21,753 nucleotides of DNA from JBNJEM01 sp051745935 (lineage in GTDB: Bacteria > Planctomycetota > Planctomycetia > Pirellulales > Pirellulaceae). Both the position numbers and the translations under genes were made by a program. The DNA lies in assembly GCA_051745935.1 (NCBI GenBank), contig JBNJEM010000053.1, positions 1 through 21,753 of the forward strand, written 5' to 3'. How positions within the stretch are numbered: position 1 is the stretch's first letter; each line of letters begins with the position of its first letter. Below, piece after piece: positions 14,241 through 21,753 of the stretch. The notes beneath the pieces were generated by a model that saw nothing but the letters and a program-made list of their open reading frames with translations, had not been told where the DNA came from and did no database searches.

Positions 14241-15365
14241 ATGAAGGAGTTGCTTCCACCACGAGAAGAGATTCGGAAACTGCTGTCCTTTGTGAGCGCC
14301 AACGAGGCGTCCGATCTTCATTTGAAAGTTGATTACGCTCCGACCATTCGCATTGGCGGGCACTTGCGGCGAATCGATTCACCCCCGTTGCCGAATTCTT
14401 CCTACATTGAAGAGATGATGGCGGAGTTGATGCCTTCGGGGAAGCGCGAGCAATACGATCAGTATGGTGGCGTTGACTTTTCCGCGAAGTCTCCCGACGG
14501 TGACCGTTTCCGGGTGAATGCCTTTCGCTCCGAGGGCGAGATGCACGTGGCGTTGCGGCGCGTGCAGAGCCGCATTCCGGACTTTCAGGAACTGCACCTT
14601 CCGCCAGTTTACGAAAAGACGATCATGACCACTCAACAAGGATTGGTCCTGGTCAGCGGGGTGACGGGTAGTGGCAAGAGTTCGACGTTGGCTGCCATGC
14701 TCAGGTTTATCAATTCCAATCGCACGATGCACGTGATCACGATCGAGGATCCCATCGAGTACGCCTTTCAGCCCGATAAGTGCATTATCTCGCAGCGGGA
14801 AATTGGTATTGACGTGGTCGACTTCCCGTCCGCGCTCCGATACGTCGTGCGGCAAGATCCTGACTGTATCATGATCGGCGAGATGCGTGACAAGGAGACC
14901 ATGATGGCGGCCATACAAGCAGCGGAAACGGGGCATCTCGTAATGGGCTCGATTCATTGCAGTGACGCGGAACAGACATTCTCGCGTATTCTGGAGTTCT
15001 TTCCTCGCGAAGAGCACGATTTCATTCGCTCCTCGATGGCCAACAGTCTGAAGGCGATCATGGTGCAGCGACTGCTGCCGGGCATTGAAGAGGGCTCCCG
15101 ATTTCCGGCGACCGAGGTGCTGCTGAACAATTCCATCGTGAAAGAGAAAATCGTGCACGAAGAGGATGAGGACATTCCGGCTATCCTGCACTCATGTCGC
15201 GAAGAGGGCATGCGAGACTTCACCGACTCGCTTTGCGAGTTGGTTAACAATGAACGGATTCAACGTGAGGTGGCATTCGAGTACGCGCCCAATCGCGATT
15301 CGCTGCGATCGCGGCTCAAAGGGATCGACACGGCCAGTGACGGATTGGTGAGCCGAGCGCGGTGA
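14241..15365 (+). CDS. pilT: PilT-type pilus retraction ATPase
   Basis: Cytoplasmic AAA-like hexameric ATPase of the PilT/VirB11 superfamily, which normally drives type IV pilus retraction. The 374-residue protein has the N-terminal PAS-like region with ANEASDLHLKVDYAPTIRIGG and the arginine-bearing FRVNAFRS segment. The Walker A motif GVTGSGKSS is near residues 139-147, followed by the ITIEDPIEYAF acidic box. The PilT-diagnostic DCIMIGEMRD Walker B/AGEMRD motif is near 207-216, followed by AAETGHLVMGSIHCSDA. GEMRD without a zinc tetra-cysteine domain separates it from PilB/GspE. The start is well supported by a strong Shine-Dalgarno AAAGGGAGGT at 14224-14233, one of the best in the window. 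The frame runs upstream to 13908 through repeat sequence, which is rejected. No PilB or PilC neighbour is visible. Confidence 0.93.
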   Translation: MKELLPPREEIRKLLSFVSANEASDLHLKVDYAPTIRIGGHLRRIDSPPLPNSSYIEEMMAELMPSGKREQYDQYGGVDFSAKSPDGDRFRVNAFRSEGEMHVALRRVQSRIPDFQELHLPPVYEKTIMTTQQGLVLVSGVTGSGKSSTLAAMLRFINSNRTMHVITIEDPIEYAFQPDKCIISQREIGIDVVDFPSALRYVVRQDPDCIMIGEMRDKETMMAAIQAAETGHLVMGSIHCSDAEQTFSRILEFFPREEHDFIRSSMANSLKAIMVQRLLPGIEEGSRFPATEVLLNNSIVKEKIVHEEDEDIPAILHSCREEGMRDFTDSLCELVNNERIQREVAFEYAPNRDSLRSRLKGIDTASDGLVSRAR

Positions 15366-15492
15366 AGTTTGGGGGCGAGGCGCCCGCTCGCGAATCTTCG
15401 GTCGATGCTGCAAACCGGTTGAACACACCGCTTCCCGCCGTCGGGAGCGAGGAACGGAACGATCCCTCGGGCAAGCCGAGACGCTCGGAAGA

Positions 15493-15512
15493 GCCCGCGG
15501 GGCTCCGCGGGC
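15493..15512. terminator. Strong hairpin between convergent pilT and the giant gene
   Basis: GCCCGCGG and CCGCGGGC form a perfect 8-bp stem with loop GGCT, about 130 bp after the pilT stop. No T-tract is present. It may serve as a terminator in either direction. Confidence 0.45.
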
Positions 15513-15577
15513 AACGATAAGGGCATTGGCCTCGTGGCCGCCAGTCCGGATCATGCGACAATTATTCATTGTCCGAT

Positions 15578-15585
15578 GCTTAGTC
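15578..15585. repeat. Probable decayed target duplication, left (B3)
   Basis: GCTTAGTC, sharing TTAGT in phase with CATTAGTT at 15692-15699. Confidence 0.45.
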
Positions 15586-15691
15586 CGACAGCGCCACTTT
15601 GGTTCGACCGATGCGCGCAAACCGTTACAATGGAAAGTTCTAGCCCCCCCGGAACAGGGCCGGTGGGGGAAGTCTCGAAGTGGCGCTGTCC
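15586..15691 (+). mobile_element. Family B-type element, copy B3 (~106 bp, different interior)
   Basis: The terminal inverted repeats CGACAGCGCCACTT and AAGTGGCGCTGTCC are those of B1 and B2, but the roughly 80-bp interior is unrelated by eye. It is therefore a separate non-autonomous derivative of the same transposition system. It ends 2 bp before the TAA stop codon of the minus-strand giant gene, and the putative 8-bp duplication at its right edge covers that stop. Confidence 0.75.
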
Positions 15692-15693
15692 CA

Positions 15694-18600
15694 TTAGTTC
15701 ACCAACAAACCAGACTCTTCGGGTTCGCCCATGAGCAGGTCGATCGCCGTTTCGAAGCTGTCGTTGTCCTCGAAGGTGGAGGCGCCAACAGAGCTGAACG
15801 GGATTAGTTGATCCGCGGCCTGGAGCGGCGAAAACAATTCGTTTGGTTCCGCCATCAGCAAATCGGTGGCCGCGTGCGAATTGGCCGGTGTGCTTGATGC
15901 TGGGGCTTGAGCTCCGGCATTCTCTCCTTCCGCTTGTTGGGACTCCGGAGAAGGATGGGGCGCGGTGACAGGCGGGCGTGGCAACCCGGGCGGTGGTTCA
16001 GTGACCGGCCGCGCGTTGAGCTCGGGCATGTCGGCGGGTAAAGGGGCTTCTCCTTCGGCGGCCACCGTGGTGGCCACGGTCTGGGCCTCGCCCTCCCCTT
16101 CCGCGTCGCCGCCGCCGCCGCCGCCGCCGATGGTGCTGGTGGTGGAGCATCCAGGGTCATTTTCCTCACAGCCCTCGGCGGTGTCCGGAGAGCCGGTGTC
16201 AGCGGCGTCGAAGGTCTGGCCGTCGAAGATCTGGTCGCGCGAGGCGGACACCCGCCACAAGTGGCCATGCCCGTCACCGGCCAATCGCCGTGCCTGGCTG
16301 CGAGACGTCAGATCAACCGTGGTGGAAGACTGTTGGGCATCCGTTGTGGTAAGGTCAAGCCGAGCGTTGCTCATGCCCTCATTCAGATCGACGTTCAGCG
16401 ATTGGGTGCCTTGCCAGCCGCGTTCGATGGCATACCAGTGGCTATTGTCACTGGAGTTGGCGGCCATCAGCACCGAGTCGTTTGCCCGGGTCGAGGCGAA
16501 TAGATCGACGATGGTAATCCGGCTCGGTTCCAGGCCCCGTTCACCAAAATCGAATCCGGTTACGTCCGCATCTTGTTCCAATTCGATCGGCAAGGTGTCG
16601 GTACCGGACTCCGAGAACAGGGCCCCGCCGGCACCGGCGCGATCCATTCCATCGATCAGGAATTGTGGTGGGGTTTGACTGACTTCATAACTGCCGGGTA
16701 CCAGGTCCCCGAATTGGTAGTAACCGAGCGCGTTGGTCGTCTGTTGTCGCTCCACGGGGTCGCCGAACATATCGGTTCCCGCCAAGGTCACGATCACGCC
16801 GCCTAGTGGCGTTTCCGCGTCGTCCTTCACGCCGTCATTGTCGACGTCCAAATAGACATGTCCGGACAAGGTGCTGGGAATGTAGTCCAAAACGGTCACG
16901 GCGACGGTGGCCTGCGACGTTGCTCCCTCGGGGTCCTCGATCGTGTAGATGAACGTTTCGTCCCCGGTGAAACCAGGGTCGGGCGAGTAGAGGATTCCCT
17001 GGCCGTCGTCGGTTACCGTGACGGATCCGTCCCCGGAGATCGCTTCGACGCCGCTGACCGTAATCTCTTCAACGCCATCCGGCTCCGAGCTGTCATTGTC
17101 AAGCACGGACAATAATATGTCGGTTTCACCCTTGACGACCGTGAACGTGTCATCCTGGGCCGTGGGTGGATCATTGACGCCGGTCACCGTTACCGTGCCC
17201 GTCGCTTCCGCAAAGCCACCGTTTCCATCGGTGATTTCGTAAGTGAACTGTTCATCTCCGAAGAAATCCGCCTCCGGCGTGTAAATCAACGTCAGTTCGT
17301 CTTGGGATATCGCGACCGTGCCACCTTGATCCGGATCCGAGACGCCGACGATCGTCAGTGACTCGTCGGGATCTCCAGCGGTCGTGTCGTTGGCTAGCAC
17401 GTCCAGGGAATTGTCCGTGCTGTCCTCCACCACTTCGAAAGAATCATCCACCGCCTCGGGAGGGTCGTTTTCCTCCATTATCGTCACCGTGACCGTGGCC
17501 GTGTCCGTCCCGCCGTTTCCGTCATCGATCGTGTAGTTGAACGTTTCGACGCCAGCGTAATCTGGAGCCGGAGAGTAGAGCAGCCGATCTCCCTCGTCGG
17601 TTATGTTCACCGAACCGCCGGACGATAATGAATCGAATCCGATAATGCTCAATGTTTCATTCTCATCGGGGGCGATGGAGTCGTTATCGAGCACGTCGAT
17701 GACGAAATCGACCGTGTCTTCCATAACCACCACTTCATCATCGTGAGCGGTGGGGTTGTCATTTTGCGACATGACTTGAACGGTTACGAGCGCGGTGTCC
17801 GTTCCAGTCCCATCGCTGACCGTATAGGTGAAGGTTTCTTCACCAAAGAAGTCATCCGCCGGTACGTATTCGATGTACTGGTCATCGGACGTGATCGTTG
17901 CCGTGCCAGACTCGCTCGGCTCGGTAACGTCAACGATGGTGAATTCGCCGGTGGATCCCTCGAAGGCCTCGTCGTTGGCCAACACATCAAGAGACGTGGC
18001 GCCGCTGTCTTCGTCCACGTTGAATATATCGTCGTTGGAACCGAAGGCCGGGTTGATTGTCAGCGATGTGGAACCGTAGGTGACCTGTTCCGGTTCAATG
18101 TCGAAACCTCCACCAAAGGTGAGCAGCTCATGGGCTGGCAGCTCATCGGCCGCCTCGCTTTCAAAGACCGCCGTGCCGGCGTGAATGGCTTGCATCGGCA
18201 AACCGAACAGCAGGAATTCACCGCCGCCAAGTTCATCGATTCCCGCGAGAGCTCCCACTTCATCGATTAGGCCCGGCGTTGCAAGATCGCCGTCGGGGGA
18301 GTTCGGATAGTGACTCCCATACTCCAGCGCCCCTTCTACCGCTACTAACGTCTCGTCGTACATCAGGTCGATAAAGGCGGAAAACACGCCATGAGGATCC
18401 GGCGAGACATCTTCAACGTAGACACGCAGGTTGAATTCGTCGCCCACCGCAATCGAAGAAAGGGGGGTGCCGCCGTCATCCGTCGTCTCGACGCGAAATG
18501 TTATCGCCGGCGGAGAATCGACGTCGATTTCAACGTCTTGCGAGCGCGAGTTTCCAGCCGCGTCGGTGATGATCACGGAAAACGGATGGGGGCCCAAATC

Positions 18601-20748
18601 ATCCGCCTCGGGGGTCCAATCCACACGGCCGGTGATCGCGTCCACCGACATGCCCTCCGGGGCGCCGGCCAACGAATAGTGCGCGCCGGACGCTCCTTCC
18701 TCGGAGTTCTCGGCGTTGTAGCTCAACGGCTTGCCCACGACGGCCCCCGCTGGAGGCGTCGAGGTAAACTCGTCCGGCGGGGTCGTATCGAGTGTGACCT
18801 CCAGCGTCGGGGAGGCGGCGCTTTCCAGACCGTCAACGAGCTGCGTGGCCGAAACCTCGTAGGTTCCATCCCCGTCGGTCCCCAAACTGGACGTGGAGAT
18901 CGTGACGCTTGTTCCCTCCGCCGTCGCCTCCCCCACCACCGTCTCGCCATGGTACAGTTGGACCGTGGCACCGTCGCGAACGCCGTCCACCTGGAATTCC
19001 AGATCGGTCACGTTGGTGATGTTGTCCGCGTCAGAGATGCCCGAGTCGCTGGACGCTGAAAGGGCAATTGTTTCCGGAGCGGCCGGGGCCACGGTCATGG
19101 ATACCCTTTGGGTGTCATAAGGGTCCGCCGTGTCCGGTGGCTCCGCCGTGTCCGCGGCGCCCACGTATACCAACACATCCATTTCACCGACGTACCCATC
19201 CGGTGGCATCACCGTGACTTCTCCCGTCTGACTGTCCACGTCGATCGTGTAGTCGACTGACCCCGCCTTCGTGCCCCCATACGTGACGGGATCTCCTTCA
19301 ACATCAATCGAGGACAATTGGAAGACGGCCGGATGGTCCATCACGGTGGACACGGAAGCGATGTCTTCCAGGTACGGACCGCCGTTAAACGTGTCCGGCT
19401 CCACGGTTACGTCAAATGTTTCCTCATACGAGTTGTCGTCTTCGTCGGTTACCGTCACCGTAATCGTCGCCGAACCCGTTGCCCCTTCGACCGCCTTCAA
19501 CATCACGACGCCGTTCTCGGTGTCGTCAAAAACGCTGATGGCGTCAATCTTAACCGGATTCACTGGACGGTCATTCTCATTCTCATCCGTGGCCGTTTCC
19601 GTGATTGCATCCCGCACCTTGTCCCCCTCGGTCAACATCCCGAAGACTGAATGGTTGAAGTCCAAGTATCGAGTGGGAACATCAATGACAAAAACCTGGG
19701 AGTTGTTCGTGTCGTCGCCTGCCTTGGCCCAGGAAAAAATGCCCGGGGTGTTGTGCTGAAGATCCGGGTGGAATTGATCGTCGAAGTCTTCCAGGCCTGA
19801 ACCACCACTGCCGGTTCCCGTCGGATCACCGAACTGAAGCATGAAATTGTCGATGACCCGGTGAGCCGTCATATCCGGATCGTTGTTGGCGGCGTCATAG
19901 AATCCCGACTCCGCCAGCTCGATGAATCGCCCCGCCGCGCGAGGAACCCGCTGTTCAAACAGTTCGACAACCATCTCGCCCCAATCGGTGAACCGGATCG
20001 AGGCACTTCTGTTGCCGCTCAACACCGTCGGCTGCACCACCGAGGGGTCGCTGCTGGTGACCGTGAACGTGAGTGGCCCGCCGTTGGGATCGTATCCGTC
20101 TAGTCCCACGTGCAAGGGAGATCCATCCAGGACCGTCTGGTCTTCGATGGGCGCCACGAATGGAGTGGTTGACGTCGGAATGGAAACGTCCGCCCGCGAC
20201 GAGATCGCTTCCAGTGACAACATCCCTTCCTCCCGGCTGCCATCGGGGAATTCCCACGTCGGGTAGGAAGAAATGTCTTCGTCTTCGGCGATGTCATTGG
20301 GGGTTCGATCGGGATTCGTGACTTCAATGAAGGGCAAGAACCGAGCCCCGTCTTCGAATAATTCCTTCTGCGCGGTGCAGGGACCACACCATGGGCTACC
20401 GAATAGCTTCACTCCCTCGGTAGCCGCCAGGGCCCGGGCAAACCCGACCAAGTCAGCTTGGGGCGTGTTCTCCCCTTCCGCTCCCCCGTCACTCAAGACC
20501 GCCGATCCCCACTCGGACGATTCTTGTTGTGCAAAATCGAGTGGATCCGCGGTTTGCGCGGCACCCGCCCCACCTCCGTCCGACAGCGGATTGGCGGAGA
20601 GCAGCCACCGGTCCTCTAGCGGTTCCACTCCCAGCAAAGTGCCACCGCGTGAGGACCTCGTCCCTTGGTCCGCCCGAACAAGCCAATTTCGAACGCTTCG
20701 AGTGACACGACGCCTCCGGGAACCAGAATGAGTTCGTTGTTTCTTCAC
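15694..20748 (-). CDS. Giant LEPR-XLL surface protein with thioredoxin-like, cyclophilin, Ig/cadherin-like and SdrD-B-like domains
   Basis: This 1684-residue protein is probably exported and surface-located. A basic N-terminus precedes PLEDRWLLSA (43-52), matching the planctomycete LEPR-XLL motif. A thioredoxin-like domain (about 98-185) has WCGPC at 120-124 and the cis-proline context SYPTW. A cyclophilin-type prolyl isomerase domain (about 247-410) keeps AHRVIDNFMLQFGDP (R297, F302, Q305), DDTNNSQVF and LDFNHSVFG. Ig-like segments follow, including a putative-Ig TPPAG unit (about 655-745) and a cohesin-like region (about 748-900). Four tandem-95/cadherin-like repeats of about 97 residues lie at 903-1287, each with a V/L-L-x-N-D motif. 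An SdrD-B-like domain starts GHVYLDVDNDGVKDD (about 1293-1400). The tail is low-complexity, with a Gly7 run and two DLLMxEP motifs. Only four cysteines occur: 121, 124, 1527 and 1534. The start is GTG. Whether both enzyme domains are active is unknown. Confidence 0.9.
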   Translation of the reverse strand: MKKQRTHSGSRRRRVTRSVRNWLVRADQGTRSSRGGTLLGVEPLEDRWLLSANPLSDGGGAGAAQTADPLDFAQQESSEWGSAVLSDGGAEGENTPQADLVGFARALAATEGVKLFGSPWCGPCTAQKELFEDGARFLPFIEVTNPDRTPNDIAEDEDISSYPTWEFPDGSREEGMLSLEAISSRADVSIPTSTTPFVAPIEDQTVLDGSPLHVGLDGYDPNGGPLTFTVTSSDPSVVQPTVLSGNRSASIRFTDWGEMVVELFEQRVPRAAGRFIELAESGFYDAANNDPDMTAHRVIDNFMLQFGDPTGTGSGGSGLEDFDDQFHPDLQHNTPGIFSWAKAGDDTNNSQVFVIDVPTRYLDFNHSVFGMLTEGDKVRDAITETATDENENDRPVNPVKIDAISVFDDTENGVVMLKAVEGATGSATITVTVTDEDDNSYEETFDVTVEPDTFNGGPYLEDIASVSTVMDHPAVFQLSSIDVEGDPVTYGGTKAGSVDYTIDVDSQTGEVTVMPPDGYVGEMDVLVYVGAADTAEPPDTADPYDTQRVSMTVAPAAPETIALSASSDSGISDADNITNVTDLEFQVDGVRDGATVQLYHGETVVGEATAEGTSVTISTSSLGTDGDGTYEVSATQLVDGLESAASPTLEVTLDTTPPDEFTSTPPAGAVVGKPLSYNAENSEEGASGAHYSLAGAPEGMSVDAITGRVDWTPEADDLGPHPFSVIITDAAGNSRSQDVEIDVDSPPAITFRVETTDDGGTPLSSIAVGDEFNLRVYVEDVSPDPHGVFSAFIDLMYDETLVAVEGALEYGSHYPNSPDGDLATPGLIDEVGALAGIDELGGGEFLLFGLPMQAIHAGTAVFESEAADELPAHELLTFGGGFDIEPEQVTYGSTSLTINPAFGSNDDIFNVDEDSGATSLDVLANDEAFEGSTGEFTIVDVTEPSESGTATITSDDQYIEYVPADDFFGEETFTYTVSDGTGTDTALVTVQVMSQNDNPTAHDDEVVVMEDTVDFVIDVLDNDSIAPDENETLSIIGFDSLSSGGSVNITDEGDRLLYSPAPDYAGVETFNYTIDDGNGGTDTATVTVTIMEENDPPEAVDDSFEVVEDSTDNSLDVLANDTTAGDPDESLTIVGVSDPDQGGTVAISQDELTLIYTPEADFFGDEQFTYEITDGNGGFAEATGTVTVTGVNDPPTAQDDTFTVVKGETDILLSVLDNDSSEPDGVEEITVSGVEAISGDGSVTVTDDGQGILYSPDPGFTGDETFIYTIEDPEGATSQATVAVTVLDYIPSTLSGHVYLDVDNDGVKDDAETPLGGVIVTLAGTDMFGDPVERQQTTNALGYYQFGDLVPGSYEVSQTPPQFLIDGMDRAGAGGALFSESGTDTLPIELEQDADVTGFDFGERGLEPSRITIVDLFASTRANDSVLMAANSSDNSHWYAIERGWQGTQSLNVDLNEGMSNARLDLTTTDAQQSSTTVDLTSRSQARRLAGDGHGHLWRVSASRDQIFDGQTFDAADTGSPDTAEGCEENDPGCSTTSTIGGGGGGGDAEGEGEAQTVATTVAAEGEAPLPADMPELNARPVTEPPPGLPRPPVTAPHPSPESQQAEGENAGAQAPASSTPANSHAATDLLMAEPNELFSPLQAADQLIPFSSVGASTFEDNDSFETAIDLLMGEPEESGLLVN
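16108..16128 (-). repeat. (GCC)7 trinucleotide run
   Basis: Seven perfect GCC units encode the Gly7 run in the giant protein. They are slippage-prone but would stay in frame. Confidence 0.9.
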
Positions 20749-21048
20749 AGGTGTTCTATCCCCCTACCATAGGTCAGTAGATGTAGAGATCGCCGTTGAA
20801 TCGGTTTCCATCAGGTCGAACAATGCGAGCCGGCTCGCCAGTATCCGTTGCGGGAGACCTGGCGTTGTGTTCCCCCCACGGACCTCCACGGGCCACGCAA
20901 GGGGTCCGACAACACCCGTTCGGGGTATTCCACGCCCACGCGCCCCGGGATCATTGGCGGCTGTTTGGGACCACGCACCGGCCTCCCCCGCATCCTTCCA
21001 AAATACACGGAGATCCAAAACGTGTCAGCCAAGTGGTTTCGGGGCGCC
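20749..21048. other. Upstream region of the giant gene
   Basis: No gene supported. It should contain the promoter for the minus-strand giant gene, but I could not pick a convincing one. A G-rich GGGGGATAG lies about 10-17 nt upstream of the GTG start and may serve as a weak ribosome-binding site. Confidence 0.4.
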
Positions 21049-21122
21049 GTTCGTTGTGCTTTGTTCGTTGTTCTTTGTTCGTTGTTCGTTGTTCGTTGTG
21101 CTTTGTTCGTTGTGCTTTGTTG
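21049..21122 (+). repeat. Adenine-free TTCGTTG/CTTTGTT microsatellite
   Basis: About 74 bp built from the blocks GTTCGTT, GTGCTTT and GTTCTTT, with no adenine on the plus strand. It lies about 300 bp upstream of the giant gene's start. Unit order is irregular, as in slippage-generated arrays. Confidence 0.85.
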
Positions 21123-21279
21123 GTGCGGCTTTATCTCGAACTTGGGTATTTGGGGCGTTGGAGTTTCTCCCCACGCGGTTCATAACGTCCGCCTTGTCCC
21201 AAAAATGGTGCTCGGTCATTGAGCCGTGCCCGGGGTGTTTTGCTTACGTGGGAGCTTGCGTTCATTGCCAAAAGCGAGA

Positions 21280-21380
21280 TATACCGATCGCGGATGACTT
21301 TGTCCGCCGCGAGTCCGACCAAGCGGGAGGACGGCCTGCGTCGGGCAGTTTTCCGCCCGAACAAATCCGACCGCCTGAAA
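21280..21380 (-). repeat. Family A repeat, copy A7
   Basis: Reverse-oriented, about 101 bp, TATACCGATCGCGG to CCGCCTGAAA. The TATA at the far edge is replaced by GACA. It has an extra base in the core (AAGCGGGAGG) and several substitutions, so it is among the more diverged copies. Confidence 0.88.
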
Positions 21381-21753
21381 GACATGTTGCATTCGCGAGA
21401 CTTCCGTGTGGCGTTGTCCCAACAGTGTCCGGGCATTTCGCCGGGATTTCGCCGGTTTTCGTACCCTTTCACGCTGGCAGGGCAACAGAGAGCAACGGGC
21501 ATGCCAATTCAGCCCAGCCTCGGACTGGGCTGGCCAAAACCCCGGAAATTGGGTAAACGAGCGGGAGTAGGCTTACAGCATTTGTTGCGCGTCCTCGTTT
21601 CAAGCACTGGACCTCTCCCCACCCACGCCGTGACGATCACCGGCGGTGTTCCAGGTGCCATGATAGGCCCACGGATGGCAGTACGGACCCACGGATGAAG
21701 AAACGGAAGATGCCGCGCGGCTTTTTTCACGCGTGAGCCCGGTGCGCCGTGTT
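21381..21753. other. Gene-free end of the window
   Basis: No gene supported on either strand. It contains the hairpin at 21510-21532. Confidence 0.4.
21510..21532. terminator. Perfect 8-bp hairpin
   Basis: CAGCCCAG and CTGGGCTG are separated by CCTCGGA. Further pairing of AATT-type flanks is possible. No neighbouring gene end is known, so the role is unclear. Confidence 0.35.

Noticed and set aside
1..21753. tRNA, rRNA, riboswitch or CRISPR genes
   Set aside because: None was recognised by reading both strands; no cloverleaf, conserved rRNA segment or regular spacer array was seen.

Overview
The window looks like chromosomal DNA of a planctomycete, most likely a Pirellulales-type member of Planctomycetota. 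The evidence is a BBP7-type outer-membrane beta-barrel protein, a very long surface protein opening with the planctomycete LEPR-XLL-type motif (here PLEDRWLLSA), a DUF1080/3-keto-disaccharide-hydrolase-like secreted protein, weak Shine-Dalgarno use, and long intergenic stretches packed with short dispersed repeats. No database search was possible, so the taxonomy is inferred from protein families.

Layout: positions 1-1789 hold no convincing gene, only repeats. 1790-5249 is a three-gene Tad/Flp pilus export operon (cpaF-tadB-tadC). 5250-5791 is a repeat island. 5792-6580 (minus) is an unrecognised secreted protein with a tandem repeat pair directly upstream. 7111-8100 is a UDP-glucuronate decarboxylase. 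8508-8906 (minus) is a VanZ-like membrane protein. 9389-10159 is a DUF1080-like secreted protein, followed closely by the tRNA adenosine deaminase tadA (10211-10708). 10904-11632 (minus) is an exported coiled-coil protein, with a possible 60-residue ORF upstream. 12368-13699 is the BBP7 barrel, 14241-15365 is a PilT-type ATPase, and 15694-20748 (minus) is a 1684-residue surface protein. The last kilobase has no gene.

Functional links are loose. The Tad genes and pilT both concern pili, but no pilin, secretin or assembly partner is present. The UDP-xylose enzyme, VanZ-like protein, BBP7 barrel, exported coiled-coil protein and giant adhesin-like protein all point to the cell envelope. The giant protein combines a thioredoxin-like WCGPC domain and a cyclophilin domain with Ig/cadherin-like repeats and an SdrD-B-like domain.

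The most unusual signal lies between the genes: at least three families of short non-autonomous elements. Family A is about 102-104 bp with TATA at its edges, in seven copies. Family B has GACAGCGCCACT terminal inverted repeats, 8-bp target-site duplications and conserved hairpins, in three copies, two of them placed exactly at stop codons. Family C is about 253 bp with GTARCCGTTCACGGG-type ends, 8-bp duplications and twin hairpins with complementary loops, in two copies. No transposase is in the window.
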